Below are positions 8,660 through 17,195 of a stretch of DNA of 64,000 bases, piece by piece. Location: NCBI RefSeq assembly GCF_008329605.1, contig NZ_NPKO01000001.1, forward strand, positions 682,001 to 746,000, given 5' to 3'. The notes below the pieces were generated by a model that saw only the letters and a program-made list of their open reading frames with translations, was not told the DNA's origin and did no database searches. The position numbers were made by a program, and so were the translations under genes. Source of the stretch: Mycolicibacterium sp. P9-64. Its GTDB lineage: Bacteria; Actinomycetota; Actinomycetes; Mycobacteriales; Mycobacteriaceae. Within the stretch, counting starts at the first letter, position 1, and every line of letters begins with the position of its first letter.

Positions 8660-9693
8660 CAGAACCACACGACGACCACAGCAGCACGCGACCGATCTCG
8701 GTCGCCGAGCTGCTGGCCAAGAACGGGACCATCGGGTCCCCGCCTGTTGGCGGGCGCCGCCGCCGTCGGCGCGGCAACAGCGACTCGGTCACCGTCGCCG
8801 AACTGACCGGCGAGATCCCCATCGTGACGGATCACACAGACGTCGACGACATCGACGAGTCCCTTGATGCCGAGGCCGACGTCGAACCACCTGAGGCGCT
8901 TCCCACCGAGGCCGAGGTTCCTGCTCCCAGCCCAGGAGCGCCAACCAACGGAGCAGTCGAGCACGCGCCCGAAATCCTGCCGGCCGAGGCCGACTACGTC
9001 GCGCACCTCGAGCAGCGCGACGCCGAACCCGAACCGCTGGACTTCGCTCCGCCGCCGCGGCGTCCGAAATCCCCTCCGCGCACCGGTTTCTCCGCACCGG
9101 CAGGTGGCGCCGAGCAGATGAGCCCGGACCCCCTCGTCGACGACGACGACGAGGACTCCGACGACGACCTCGGACTGCTCGACATCGACGACGTCCCGGA
9201 ATCCACCTTCGACGTGGAGGCCACGTCGCTCGACGTCGCGCCGAACGGCGTCGAAGCACCGGCCCGGCCGTCCTACCTGCGCTCGGGCGCGGACACGTTG
9301 TTTGGCGGCCAGTCGGTCGCCGACGATCTCGCGCGTCGGGGACGTCAGCCAGGACCCGAGGACATCGATCTCGGCGACGAGGACGACGAGTTCGTCGCCG
9401 TCAAGACGTCGGAGACCACCGAAACGCGGGGTTCGTCGTTCCTGCGTGGCCTGTGGGTCGTCGGCCAGTGCATCCTCGCGGTCGCGTTCGGCGCGGGCCT
9501 GTTCATCGCGTTCGATCAGCTCTGGAAGTGGAACAGCATCGTCGCCCTGGTGCTGGCAGTGCTCGTGATTCTGGGCCTCGTGGTCGGGGTGCGGGTGGTG
9601 CGCAAGACCGAGGACATCGGCAGCACGCTGATCGCGGTAGCAGTAGGCGCGATGGTCACACTGGGACCCCTGGCGCTGCTCCAAGCGCACTGA
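8656..9693 (+). CDS. Conserved membrane protein (Rv0497 type)
   Basis: A 345-residue protein of unknown function. The N-terminal 250 residues are acidic, proline-rich and probably disordered. They start with ISVAELLAKNGTIG, then a basic stretch RRRRRRGN, then a second copy of the short motif (SVTVAELTGEIPIV). Three hydrophobic segments occupy about residues 262-283, 287-308 and 318-340, so the acidic region is likely to face the cytoplasm. It overlaps ppx by four bases and is probably co-transcribed. The duplicated V-A-E-L motif may be a protein-interaction site; that is inference. Confidence 0.82.
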   Translation: MTEPHDDHSSTRPISVAELLAKNGTIGSPPVGGRRRRRRGNSDSVTVAELTGEIPIVTDHTDVDDIDESLDAEADVEPPEALPTEAEVPAPSPGAPTNGAVEHAPEILPAEADYVAHLEQRDAEPEPLDFAPPPRRPKSPPRTGFSAPAGGAEQMSPDPLVDDDDEDSDDDLGLLDIDDVPESTFDVEATSLDVAPNGVEAPARPSYLRSGADTLFGGQSVADDLARRGRQPGPEDIDLGDEDDEFVAVKTSETTETRGSSFLRGLWVVGQCILAVAFGAGLFIAFDQLWKWNSIVALVLAVLVILGLVVGVRVVRKTEDIGSTLIAVAVGAMVTLGPLALLQAH

Positions 9694-9712
9694 CGCACCA
9701 CAATCAACAACC

Positions 9713-10558
9713 GTGCGCCCTGCCATCAAGGTTGGTCTCTCCACGGCCTCGGTCTATCCGCTGAGGACCGAGGCGGCCTTCGAGTACGCCGCACGACTGG
9801 GCTACGACGGCGTCGAACTGATGGTGTGGGCGGAGTCGGTGAGCCAGGACATCGATGCAATCGAGAAGTTGTCAGCGCGCTACGACATGCCAGTGCTGAG
9901 CGTGCACGCTCCGTGCCTGCTGATCTCGCAACGGGTCTGGGGCGCCAATCCGATCTCCAAGCTCGAGCGCAGCGTGCGCGCCGCCGAGCAGCTCGGCGCC
10001 CAGACGGTAGTGGTGCACCCGCCGTTCCGGTGGCAGCGGCGCTACGCCGAGGGGTTCGCCGATCAGGTCGCCGAGCTCGAATCCGGCAGCACGGTGATGG
10101 TCGCGGTGGAGAACATGTTCCCGTTCCGCGCCGACCGGTTCTTCGGTACGGGCACGCCGTCGATCGAGCGGATGCGCAAACGCGGCGGCACCCCCGGTGT
10201 GGCCATCTCGGCGTTCGCGCCGTCGTACGACCCCCTGGACGGCGAGCACGCGCACTACACGCTTGATCTGTCGCATTCGGCTACGGCGGGCACCGACGCC
10301 GTCGACATGGCCAAGCGGATGGGCGAGGGGCTGGTGCATCTGCACCTGTGCGACGGAAGTGGCGCGGCGACCGACGAGCACCTGGTGCCGGGCCGGGGCA
10401 CGCAGCCCACGGTCGAGATCTGCCAGATGCTGGCCGCGAGCGACTTCGCCGGGCACGTGATCCTCGAGGTCACCACGTCGCGAGCGCGTAATGCCGCCGA
10501 GCGCGAGGAACTCTTGGTCGAGTCGCTCGAGTTCGCCCGCGCCAACCTGCTTCGGTGA
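9713..10558 (+). CDS. Sugar phosphate isomerase/epimerase-like TIM-barrel protein
   Basis: A 281-residue protein of the xylose isomerase-like (AP endonuclease 2) superfamily, equivalent to Rv0498; substrate unknown. The N-terminus VGLSTASVYPLRTEAAFEYA, the central VVVHPPFRWQRRYAEG, VENMFPFRA and the C-terminal LVHLHLCDGSG and GHVILEVTTS contain the His/Glu/Asp residues expected to bind a divalent metal at the barrel mouth. Start is GTG 9713. It lies 19 bp after the membrane protein, in a run of same-direction genes from ppx to the acyltransferase. Confidence 0.83.
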   Translation: MRPAIKVGLSTASVYPLRTEAAFEYAARLGYDGVELMVWAESVSQDIDAIEKLSARYDMPVLSVHAPCLLISQRVWGANPISKLERSVRAAEQLGAQTVVVHPPFRWQRRYAEGFADQVAELESGSTVMVAVENMFPFRADRFFGTGTPSIERMRKRGGTPGVAISAFAPSYDPLDGEHAHYTLDLSHSATAGTDAVDMAKRMGEGLVHLHLCDGSGAATDEHLVPGRGTQPTVEICQMLAASDFAGHVILEVTTSRARNAAEREELLVESLEFARANLLR

Positions 10559-10600
10559 TGAGCGCTCGCGCGAAGAACAGATGGAGCTGAACGGATCCCC

Positions 10601-11458
10601 ATGAACGACTCCACGCTGTTCACCGATGCCATGCGGCTCGTGCCGGTCTCGTCCGACGACCAGGTGAGTGTCTTTGACGGCGTCATCAACCACCACTGGA
10701 CGATCGGGCCGAAGGTGCACGGCGGCGCGATGCTTGCGTTGTGTGCCAACGCGGCGCAGCAGGCCTTCGGGGGCGAGCGAAGCGACGGGGGGAATGGGCA
10801 CGGCGGGGCGGCGCAGCCGATCGCCGTGACCGGAAACTTCCTGTGGGCGCCCGATCCAGGGCCGATGCGGCTGATCGCCACCGTGCGCAAGCGCGGCCGT
10901 CGCGTCAGCCTCGTCGACGTCGAGCTGCAGCAAGGCGAGCGCGTCGCGGTGCGGGCGTCGGTGACTCTCGGCGAACCAGAGCACCACGTGCCGCCCCTGC
11001 TGTCGTTCAACCCGGTGGTGCCACTGATGACGCCGGAGCCACCGCCCGGTCTTGCGCCGATCGGGCCGGGCCATCCGATGGCCGACATCGTGCACCTGGC
11101 GCACGGCTGCGACATCCGGCCCGCGCTGCACACGCTCGGGCCGCGCTCCGACGGTGGCCCGCCGGTCTTCGAGTACTGGGTGCGTCCCAAGGGCGTGGCA
11201 CCGGACGTGCTCTTCGCGCTGCTGTGTGGCGACGTGTCGGCTCCTGTGACGTTCGCCGTGGGTCGCTCCGGTTGGGCGCCCACGGTACAGCTGACGGCCT
11301 ATCTGAGGGCCATGCCCGCCGACGGGTGGCTGCGCGTCATGTGCACCGCCGTGCAGATCGGTCAGGACTGGTTCGACGAGGACCACATCGTCGTCGACTG
11401 CGAGGGCCGGATCATCGTGCAGTCGCGCCAACTGGCCATGGTGCCGCCCGCTCAGTAG
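10601..11458 (+). CDS. Acyl-CoA thioesterase-like (hot-dog fold) protein with in-frame repeat
   Basis: A 285-residue protein resembling double hot-dog TesB-like thioesterases, equivalent to Rv0499; it would hydrolyse an acyl-CoA. The N-terminal hot dog contains NHHWTIGPKVHGGAMLALCANAA and the C-terminal half FAVGRSGWAPTVQLTAYLRA. Between them, at about residues 57-64, sits an in-frame GERSDGG insertion derived from the dispersed GAGCGAAGCGAC element, followed by a glycine-rich stretch. The insertion lies in a probable loop after the first helix and is likely to be tolerated. Start ATG 10601. Substrate unknown. Confidence 0.75.
   Translation: MNDSTLFTDAMRLVPVSSDDQVSVFDGVINHHWTIGPKVHGGAMLALCANAAQQAFGGERSDGGNGHGGAAQPIAVTGNFLWAPDPGPMRLIATVRKRGRRVSLVDVELQQGERVAVRASVTLGEPEHHVPPLLSFNPVVPLMTPEPPPGLAPIGPGHPMADIVHLAHGCDIRPALHTLGPRSDGGPPVFEYWVRPKGVAPDVLFALLCGDVSAPVTFAVGRSGWAPTVQLTAYLRAMPADGWLRVMCTAVQIGQDWFDEDHIVVDCEGRIIVQSRQLAMVPPAQ
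10773..10790 (+). repeat. GAGCGAAGCGAC element inside the thioesterase gene
   Basis: The 18-base core GCGAGCGAAGCGACGGGG is identical to the cores at 6774, 17511 and 62541. It is read here in the frame that gives GERSDG. It is in the coding orientation and leaves the frame open. Confidence 0.85.
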
Positions 11459-11488
11459 CTCCCTCGCGGACATGCAATGCTTTGGCCC

Positions 11489-12361
11489 ATGGCCAGAATC
11501 GCGATAATCGGGGGCGGACACATCGGGGAGGCGCTGCTGTCCGGGCTGCTGCGCGCCGGTAGGCAGACCAAGGATCTGGTCGTCGCCGAGCAGGATCCAG
11601 CGCGCGCCAAGGAACTGGCCGAAAAGTACTCGGTGCAGGTTTCTTCGGTCCGCGACGCGGCCGAGAACGCCGGCTACGTGATCGTCGCCGTGAAGCCCGG
11701 CGACGTCGAGGGTGTGATCGGCCAGCTCGCGCAGGCGGTGTCGCGTGCCGACAACGACAGCGTCGAGCAGGTCTTCGTGACGGTGGCCGCCGGAGTGACG
11801 ACGGCCTACTACCAGTCCAAGCTGCCCGCAGGGGCGCCCGTCATCAGGGTCATGCCCAATGCGCCCATGGTGGTCGGTGGCGGCGTCAGCGCCGTGGCCC
11901 CCGGCAGTTTCTCCACCGCTGAGCAACTCAAGGACGTGGTGTCGATCTTCGACGCCGTTGGCGGCGTGCTGACCGTGCCGGAGTCCCAACTGGACGCCGT
12001 CACCGCACTGTCGGGTTCGGGTCCCGCGTACTTCTTCTTGATGGTCGAGGCGCTCATCGACGCAGGTGTCGCCGAGGGCCTGTCGCGGTCGGTGGCGACC
12101 GATCTGGTGTCTCAGACGATGGCTGGTTCGGCGGCAATGCTGCTGGAGTCCCTCGATCGGCAGCAGGCGGATGGCGCACAAGCCATGGGCGCCGGGATCG
12201 ACACCAGCGCCGCGCAACTTCGCGCGACCGTGACGTCGCCGGGTGGCACCACCGCCGCTGGTCTGCGTGAACTCGAACGTGGGGGTCTGCGGGCCGCGGT
12301 TGCCAACGCCGTGAGTGCCGCGAAAACACGCTCTGAGCAGCTCGGAATTACATCAGAGTAG
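11489..12361 (+). CDS. proC: Pyrroline-5-carboxylate reductase
   Basis: Final enzyme of proline synthesis, reducing 1-pyrroline-5-carboxylate with NAD(P)H; 290 residues, cytoplasmic. The Rossmann motif IGGGHIGEALLSGLLRAG is at the N-terminus. VIRVMPNAPMVVGGGVSA and the family signature LSGSGPAYFFLMVEALIDAGV follow, with TSPGGTTAAGLRELE near the C-terminus. ATG 11489 is chosen; an in-frame ATG at 11477 would add four residues, as in some mycobacterial annotations. Confidence 0.95.
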   Translation: MARIAIIGGGHIGEALLSGLLRAGRQTKDLVVAEQDPARAKELAEKYSVQVSSVRDAAENAGYVIVAVKPGDVEGVIGQLAQAVSRADNDSVEQVFVTVAAGVTTAYYQSKLPAGAPVIRVMPNAPMVVGGGVSAVAPGSFSTAEQLKDVVSIFDAVGGVLTVPESQLDAVTALSGSGPAYFFLMVEALIDAGVAEGLSRSVATDLVSQTMAGSAAMLLESLDRQQADGAQAMGAGIDTSAAQLRATVTSPGGTTAAGLRELERGGLRAAVANAVSAAKTRSEQLGITSE

Positions 12362-12500
12362 TTCAGGAAATTAAAACTGATTAGCCCACACCCGTCGCAA
12401 TAACCCCATTGGCCACGCTATTCTCCTCAGGGTATGCACGCGTTGGTGCCAGCGGTGGGGAAGCCGCTGGAACTGGCCGGGCCTGATTGATTGGGTTGCG

Positions 12501-12764
12501 ATGACGTCTATGAACGGGCCATCGGCACGTGATTCGGCTGGCAGTAAGGCAGCACGTGATGCTGCGGCCAGCGAAGGTCAACCGCCACGAGCTCAATTTC
12601 TCACCGTCGCCGAAGTGGCGAGCCTGATGAGGGTCAGCAAGATGACGGTGTATCGATTGGTTCACAACGGCGAGCTGCCTGCAGTTCGCGTGGGCCGGTC
12701 GTTTCGTGTGCACGCCAAGGCGGTGCACGACCTGCTCGAGACGTCGTACTTCGACGCGGGCTAA
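12501..12764 (+). CDS. Small excisionase/BldC-like helix-turn-helix protein
   Basis: An 87-residue DNA-binding protein equivalent to Rv0500A. After a flexible N-terminus, residues 33-82 form a MerR-like winged helix of the excisionase type: FLTVAEVASLMRVSKMTVYRL, then a beta-wing VRVGRSFRVHAKAV. Such stand-alone domains in actinobacteria include BldC. The 139-bp space upstream is richer in A/T than its surroundings and probably holds its promoter. A role in phage excision is unlikely, as no integrase is nearby. Target genes are unknown. Confidence 0.88.
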   Translation: MTSMNGPSARDSAGSKAARDAAASEGQPPRAQFLTVAEVASLMRVSKMTVYRLVHNGELPAVRVGRSFRVHAKAVHDLLETSYFDAG

Positions 12765-12864
12765 TCCCAGGAGATCCCGACGCGTTTTCGTTCCACCGAC
12801 GTCGGCCGGTAGGGTAACCAGGTCGAGGCCATCGTGGGCCGGAAGTGGCTAGGTAGTGGAGTAA

Positions 12865-12966
12865 ATGGGTTCAGTCATCAAGAAGCGACGTAAGCGCATG
12901 TCGAAGAAGAAGCACCGCAAGCTGCTTCGTCGCACTCGGGTGCAGCGTAGAAAACTCGGCAAGTAG
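12865..12966 (+). CDS. 30S ribosomal protein bS22
   Basis: A 33-residue, extremely basic peptide starting [20 protein letters not shown] and ending RRKLGK, the sequence of the mycobacterial small-subunit protein bS22 (older name: AURKAIP1/COX24 domain protein, Rv0500B). It binds the 30S subunit near the decoding region, as seen in published M. smegmatis ribosome structures. Start is ATG 12865, with GTGGAG about four bases upstream. Automated pipelines often miss it because it is so short. Confidence 0.93.
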
Positions 12967-12995
12967 CCTTCGCCTTGAGCCGATAGGCTGACCGG

Positions 12996-14117
12996 ATGGA
13001 CGCTGAAGGTCGGTCTGGGGGAGGGGCGTCCTCGGGCGGAAACTCCGCGGGAGACTCTGGCTTCCAGGACACCGTGCACTACCCAAAGGTGGTGCTGGTG
13101 ACCGGTGCATGCCGGTTCCTCGGTGGATATCTGACAGCCAGGCTCGCGCAGAACCCGATGATCAACCACGTCATTGCCGTGGATGCCATCGCGCCGAGCA
13201 AGGACCTGCTGCGTCGAATGGGCCGGGCCGAGTTCGTCAGGGCCGACATTCGAAATCCGTTCATCGCCAAGGTGATCCGCAACGGGGACGTCGACACCGT
13301 CGTTCACGCGGCCGCTGCCTCCTATGCGCCGCGTGCTGGCGGCAGGGCAGCGCTCAAGGAACAGAACGTGATGGGCGCGATGCAGCTCTTCGCGGCGTGC
13401 CAGAAGGCGCCATCGGTGCGTCGCGTGGTGCTCAAGTCCACCTCCGAGGTGTACGGCTCGAGCTCGCGCGATCCGGTGCTGTTCACCGAGGCGGGCACAG
13501 CGCGCAGGCCGCCCGCGGAGGGTTTCGCGCGCGACAGCATCGACATCGAGAGCTACGCGCGCGGTCTGGCCCGGCGACGGCCGGACATCGCGGTGACGAT
13601 TCTGCGGCTGGCCAACATGATCGGCCCCGCCATGGACACCGCGTTGTCCCGGTATCTGGCGGGCCCGGTGGTGCCGTCCGTGCTCGGACACGACGCGCGG
13701 TTGCAGCTGTTGCACGAGCAGGATGCGCTCGGCGCGCTCGAGCGGGCGACCGTGGCAGGCCGCGCCGGCACCTACAACGTCGGTGCGTCGGGCATCATCA
13801 TGATGTCTCAGGCCATTCGCCGATCGGGCCGCATTCCACTGCCCGTGCCGAGATCGGCACTGGCGGCTGTGGATTCGCTGAGACGCGCAACTCGCTACAC
13901 TGAACTCGACCGTGAACAGTTGAACTACCTGAGTTACGGACGGGTGATGGACACCGCGCGGATGCGCAAGGATCTTGGTTATAGCCCGAAGTGGACGACC
14001 GCGGAGGCTTTTGACGATTACGTCCGCGGTCGTGGATTGACGCCGATCGTTGACCCGCGATGGGTACTCTCTGTGGAGAATCGCGCGGTGGCGGTCGCGC
14101 AGCGTTGGGGACGTTAG
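12996..14117 (+). CDS. NAD-dependent epimerase/dehydratase (GalE2 type)
   Basis: A 373-residue extended-SDR protein equivalent to Rv0501 (galE2); the exact nucleotide-sugar substrate is unproven. The cofactor motif reads VLVTGACRFLGGYLTARL (about residues 29-46), so the usual GxxGxxG is present in the form GACRFLG. The expected Tyr-X3-Lys is unclear: VYGSSSRDPV follows the serine-rich strand, and SYARGLARR resembles YxxxK without the lysine. The missing lysine makes classical epimerase activity doubtful. The N-terminus is Gly/Ser-rich. It starts 29 bp after bS22. Confidence 0.78.
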   Translation: MDAEGRSGGGASSGGNSAGDSGFQDTVHYPKVVLVTGACRFLGGYLTARLAQNPMINHVIAVDAIAPSKDLLRRMGRAEFVRADIRNPFIAKVIRNGDVDTVVHAAAASYAPRAGGRAALKEQNVMGAMQLFAACQKAPSVRRVVLKSTSEVYGSSSRDPVLFTEAGTARRPPAEGFARDSIDIESYARGLARRRPDIAVTILRLANMIGPAMDTALSRYLAGPVVPSVLGHDARLQLLHEQDALGALERATVAGRAGTYNVGASGIIMMSQAIRRSGRIPLPVPRSALAAVDSLRRATRYTELDREQLNYLSYGRVMDTARMRKDLGYSPKWTTAEAFDDYVRGRGLTPIVDPRWVLSVENRAVAVAQRWGR

Positions 14118-14151
14118 ACAAATCTCAGTGGGGCGGGGGGAAGGTAAGGAC

Positions 14152-15216
14152 GTGGCGGGCGAATCGAAAGCGAAAGTGATTCCGCTGCACTCGAATTCGG
14201 GCCGGGCATCGGCTCAGAGACGGGCTGCACGAGCTGGCGCCGCGCGCAGACATCCCTCGCTGTTGGAGGATCCCGGCACGCGGGCCACGGCTGAACAGAT
14301 GGCCGCAGTGGTGCGGGAGATCGACCAGCGCCGTGATGGGGTGTCGGGTTCGGCAGCGGCCGACGACACCCCAAATGAGTTGGCGCAACGCGTTGCGGCG
14401 ATTGCCGAATTCGTGCGCAAGCGGATGTCGGGCGACTACACCGTCGACGAGTTCGGCTTCGATCCCCACCTCAACGAGGCAATCTTCTTGCCTTTGCTGA
14501 GAGTCTTCTTCAAGTCGTGGTTCCGGGTTGAGGTGAGCGGCATCGAGAACCTGCCGGACACCGGTGCGGCGCTCGTCGTCGCCAACCATGCGGGGGTGTT
14601 GCCGTTCGACGGACTGATGACGTCGGTGGCCGTGCACGACGAGCATCCCGCGCACCGTGATCTTCGCCTGCTGGCCGCTGACATGGTGTTCGACATGCCC
14701 GTGTTCGGCCAGGCCGCGCGCAAGGCCGGCCACACCATGGCCTGCACGGACGACGCACACCGGCTGCTGGCCGCCGGCGAGCTGACCGCCGTGTTCCCCG
14801 AGGGCTACAAGGGTCTCGGCAAGCCGTTTCGCGACCGGTACAAGCTGCAGCGGTTCGGCCGGGGCGGGTTCGTCGCGGCCGCGCTGCGCGCAAAGGCGCC
14901 CATCGTGCCGTGCTCGATCGTCGGCTCGGAGGAGATCTATCCGATGATCGCCGACGTCAAGCTGCTGGCCAGGCTGTTGGGTCTGCCGTATTTCCCTGTG
15001 ACACCACTGTTTCCGTTGGCGGGCCCGGCGGGGCTGATCCCGATGCCGTCCAAGTGGCACATTCAGTTTGGCGAGCCGATTCGCACCGACGAGTACGACG
15101 AGTCGGCGGCCGACGACCCGATGATCACGTTCGAGTTGACCGACCAGGTCCGCGAGACCATCCAGCAAACCCTGTACCAGCTGCTGGCCAACCGAAGGAA
15201 CGCGTTCCTCGGCTGA
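14152..15216 (+). CDS. Lysophospholipid acyltransferase family protein (PlsC-like)
   Basis: A 354-residue membrane-associated acyltransferase equivalent to Rv0502. It probably transfers an acyl chain to a lysophospholipid or glycerol-phosphate; substrate unknown. The acceptor/catalytic motif is the actinobacterial variant NHAGVLPFD (about residues 143-151) and the FPEG motif is in FPEGYKGLGKPF. The N-terminal 100 residues are basic and probably disordered. GTG 14152 has a GGGGGGAAGG ribosome site about eight bases upstream; GTG 14128 is another option. The stop is three bases from the convergent MaoC-like gene. Confidence 0.85.
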   Translation: MAGESKAKVIPLHSNSGRASAQRRAARAGAARRHPSLLEDPGTRATAEQMAAVVREIDQRRDGVSGSAAADDTPNELAQRVAAIAEFVRKRMSGDYTVDEFGFDPHLNEAIFLPLLRVFFKSWFRVEVSGIENLPDTGAALVVANHAGVLPFDGLMTSVAVHDEHPAHRDLRLLAADMVFDMPVFGQAARKAGHTMACTDDAHRLLAAGELTAVFPEGYKGLGKPFRDRYKLQRFGRGGFVAAALRAKAPIVPCSIVGSEEIYPMIADVKLLARLLGLPYFPVTPLFPLAGPAGLIPMPSKWHIQFGEPIRTDEYDESAADDPMITFELTDQVRETIQQTLYQLLANRRNAFLG

Positions 15217-15219
15217 GGG

Positions 15220-15762
15220 CTACTCGGCGCCTGCCGAGGTTTGCTTGGCAATCATCCTTGCCACGGCCGCATCGCGCGCAGCCGCGATCTGAGCAGTGAC
15301 CTCTTCGGTCTCGTCCGGGTGCGAAGCCTCACCGAGAATCGTGACGATGCTCGTCAGTACCGGATTGCCGTCGTCGTCGGTGACCTCGCCGCGCACCTCG
15401 GTCAGGATGGCGCCGTGCGACTCGATCACCGAGTCCAGGTAGGAGTCGAACCAGAGCTTGTCACCAGCGACGATCGGGCGGTGGAAGACCAACTTCTGGT
15501 CGCGGTGCAGCACGCGCTCCATGTCGACGGGCACGTCGAAGTGGTTGAAGATCTCCTCCTGCACCCGGCGACCGGCGACCGCGACGAACGTCAGCGACGC
15601 GATGAGATTGTCGTAGCCGCATTCGGCTGCCGCTTCCTCGGAGTAGTGGGCGGGGTGATCGTCCTTTACGGCGCGCGCGAACTCGCGAACCTTCTCGCGG
15701 TCGACCTCGAAGTAGTCGGGGTACCGGAAATGGGTACCAATGATGTCTTCGGCGATGCTCAT
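15220..15762 (-). CDS. MaoC-like dehydratase, FAS1/HadA-type hot-dog protein (Rv0504c type)
   Basis: A 180-residue hot-dog protein related to HadA/HadC, the non-catalytic subunits of mycolic acid (3R)-hydroxyacyl-ACP dehydratase, and equivalent to Rv0504c. The N-terminus [26 protein letters not shown] and the [21 protein letters not shown] segment are characteristic. The hydratase-2 motif with its Asp/His pair is not evident, as expected for the HadA-type half. No HadB-type partner is adjacent. Start ATG 15762. Its function is inferred only from the family. Confidence 0.82.
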   Translation of the reverse strand: MSIAEDIIGTHFRYPDYFEVDREKVREFARAVKDDHPAHYSEEAAAECGYDNLIASLTFVAVAGRRVQEEIFNHFDVPVDMERVLHRDQKLVFHRPIVAGDKLWFDSYLDSVIESHGAILTEVRGEVTDDDGNPVLTSIVTILGEASHPDETEEVTAQIAAARDAAVARMIAKQTSAGAE

Positions 15763-15827
15763 AGTCGGATTGCTCCCCACTCGTGCTTCCGTGCGTGGAA
15801 GCGGCGCTGAGTTTATCAGCGACTCGT

Positions 15828-16715
15828 TCAGCGACCGCCCTGACGACGGGAAACCACGGCGGCGAGGGCGCCACCGAGCGCGCCAAGGGCGAGCGCGGAG
15901 GGCACGCCGACCCTTGCGGCCTTGCGGGCAGTCCGGAAGTCGCGAATCTCCCAGCCGCGCTCGCGGGCCAGGTCGCGCAGTGCCGCGTCGGGGTTGATCG
16001 CAACGGCCGTGCCGACCAGCGACAGCATCGGCACGTCGTTGAAGCTGTCCGAGTATGCGGTGCATCGCCGCAGGTTGAGCCCTTCGCGGATGGCCAGCGA
16101 GCGGACCGCGTGGGCCTTGCCCGCGCCGTGCAGGATGTCGCCGACCAGCCGACCGGTGAACACGCCGTCGACCGACTCGGCGACCGTGCCAAGCGCACCG
16201 GTCAGGCCGAGCTTGCGGGCGATCGTCGCTGCCAGCTCGTACGGCGTCGCGGTGACCAGCCAGACCTGCTGGCCCGCATCCAGGTGCATCTGGGCAAGCG
16301 CGCGGGTGCCCGACCAGATCTTGTCGGCGATGATCTCGTCGTAGATCTCCTCGCCGACGGCTTCGAGCTCCGCGGTCTCGCGGCCCTCGATGAAGGCCAG
16401 CGCCTTGCGCCTGCCCTCGGCGACGTCGTCGCTGTTTTCCTTGCCGGTGAGCTGAAACTTGGCCTGCGCGTAGCCAAATCGGGCCAAATCGCCGTAGGTG
16501 AAGTATTTCCGTGCGGCCAGGCCGCGGGCGAAGTGCACCAACGACGAGCCCTGCACCAAGGTGTTGTCGACGTCGAAGAACGCGGCCGCCGTGAGGTCTG
16601 GCGGGGGAGGCAGGGGTGGGGTGGCCGGCTCGTCGTCGGCCGGCGGCGCCACCGGTTGCTCGTCCTGCACATCGGCGTGAACGTCGGCGTCGACGACCTC
16701 CCCAGACTCGGACAC
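15828..16715 (-). CDS. serB1: HAD-IB family phosphatase (SerB1 type)
   Basis: A 295-residue HAD-superfamily hydrolase annotated in M. tuberculosis as SerB1 (Rv0505c). It may dephosphorylate phosphoserine or another small phosphate ester; its true substrate is uncertain. Catalytic motif I is FFDVDNTL (about residues 46-53), motif II lies around [12 protein letters not shown], and motif IV is [11 protein letters not shown]. The first 40 residues are acidic and proline-rich. A hydrophobic C-terminal helix ([16 protein letters not shown]) suggests membrane anchoring. Start ATG 16715; the promoter faces the decayed transposase. Confidence 0.83.
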   Translation of the reverse strand: MSESGEVVDADVHADVQDEQPVAPPADDEPATPPLPPPPDLTAAAFFDVDNTLVQGSSLVHFARGLAARKYFTYGDLARFGYAQAKFQLTGKENSDDVAEGRRKALAFIEGRETAELEAVGEEIYDEIIADKIWSGTRALAQMHLDAGQQVWLVTATPYELAATIARKLGLTGALGTVAESVDGVFTGRLVGDILHGAGKAHAVRSLAIREGLNLRRCTAYSDSFNDVPMLSLVGTAVAINPDAALRDLARERGWEIRDFRTARKAARVGVPSALALGALGGALAAVVSRRQGGR

Positions 16716-16841
16716 GTCTCAACACTAAGGCTTGTCGAATGGGTGGTGCCGGTCGAGTCGCCTGAGCTTGGATCCACGCCGACGGGATCGGACGTTGCGC
16801 GCTCGTCGCGCGAGGTGAATCGGTGGTCGGTGGTCGGTGGA

Positions 16842-17112
16842 ATGCTCACCGAGGTGAGCTCGCGGCACGCCGCTTTCCGCTTCCGTCTGGACCCTACGGT
16901 CGACCTGCGTGCGGTGCTGGACCGGCAGCGACGGTTGTCAAAATCGTTGTCGCGCAAGCGGAAAGGATCACACAACCGCCGATCGATGCCGCCGCCATTT
17001 CCTGCACCAGGTCACCAACGAGTTGGTCAAGACCCACGACCGGATCGTCATCGGGAACCTGAACGACGCGAACGACGCGGGAACCGACGTTCACACCGCT
17101 TCGACGGGCTGA
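16842..17112 (+). pseudogene. Decayed TnpB/IS605 OrfB-type transposon gene
   Basis: Fragments of a TnpB protein survive in two frames. In the frame of ATG 16842, an N-terminal piece (AAFRFRLDPT) runs directly into a central piece (RRLSKSLSRKRKGSHNRR) with most of the intervening domain missing. A frameshift near 16985 then leads to RRHFLHQVTNELVKTHDRIVIGNLN, the conserved block before the catalytic aspartate, ending at TGA 17112. All RuvC catalytic residues are absent. The gap between serB1 and the glutaredoxin-like gene (16716-17195) holds only this. In M. tuberculosis the site carries mmpS2-mmpL2. Confidence 0.75.
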
Positions 17113-17195
17113 ACAGACGACGCCCGAGAAGGGCGGTGCCCAACGACTCTCCGCAGTGTGTTCGACACGCTTTGGGCCACGGGATACTGGTAGGC

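Noticed and set aside
7714..9744. A 676-codon open frame on the minus strand opposite ppx and the Rv0497-type gene
   Set aside because: It is a shadow caused by high third-position GC. The plus-strand frames match known families and the minus frame has low-complexity Arg/Gly/Asp composition.
9872..12217. A 781-codon minus-strand open frame opposite the isomerase, thioesterase and proC genes
   Set aside because: All three plus-strand genes are recognisable and complete. The antisense translation has no family features.
15220..15762. HadA or HadC of the mycolic acid dehydratase
   Set aside because: The canonical hadABC cluster lies elsewhere in mycobacteria, and no HadB-type gene is adjacent. 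The protein is the Rv0504c-type paralogue by position.
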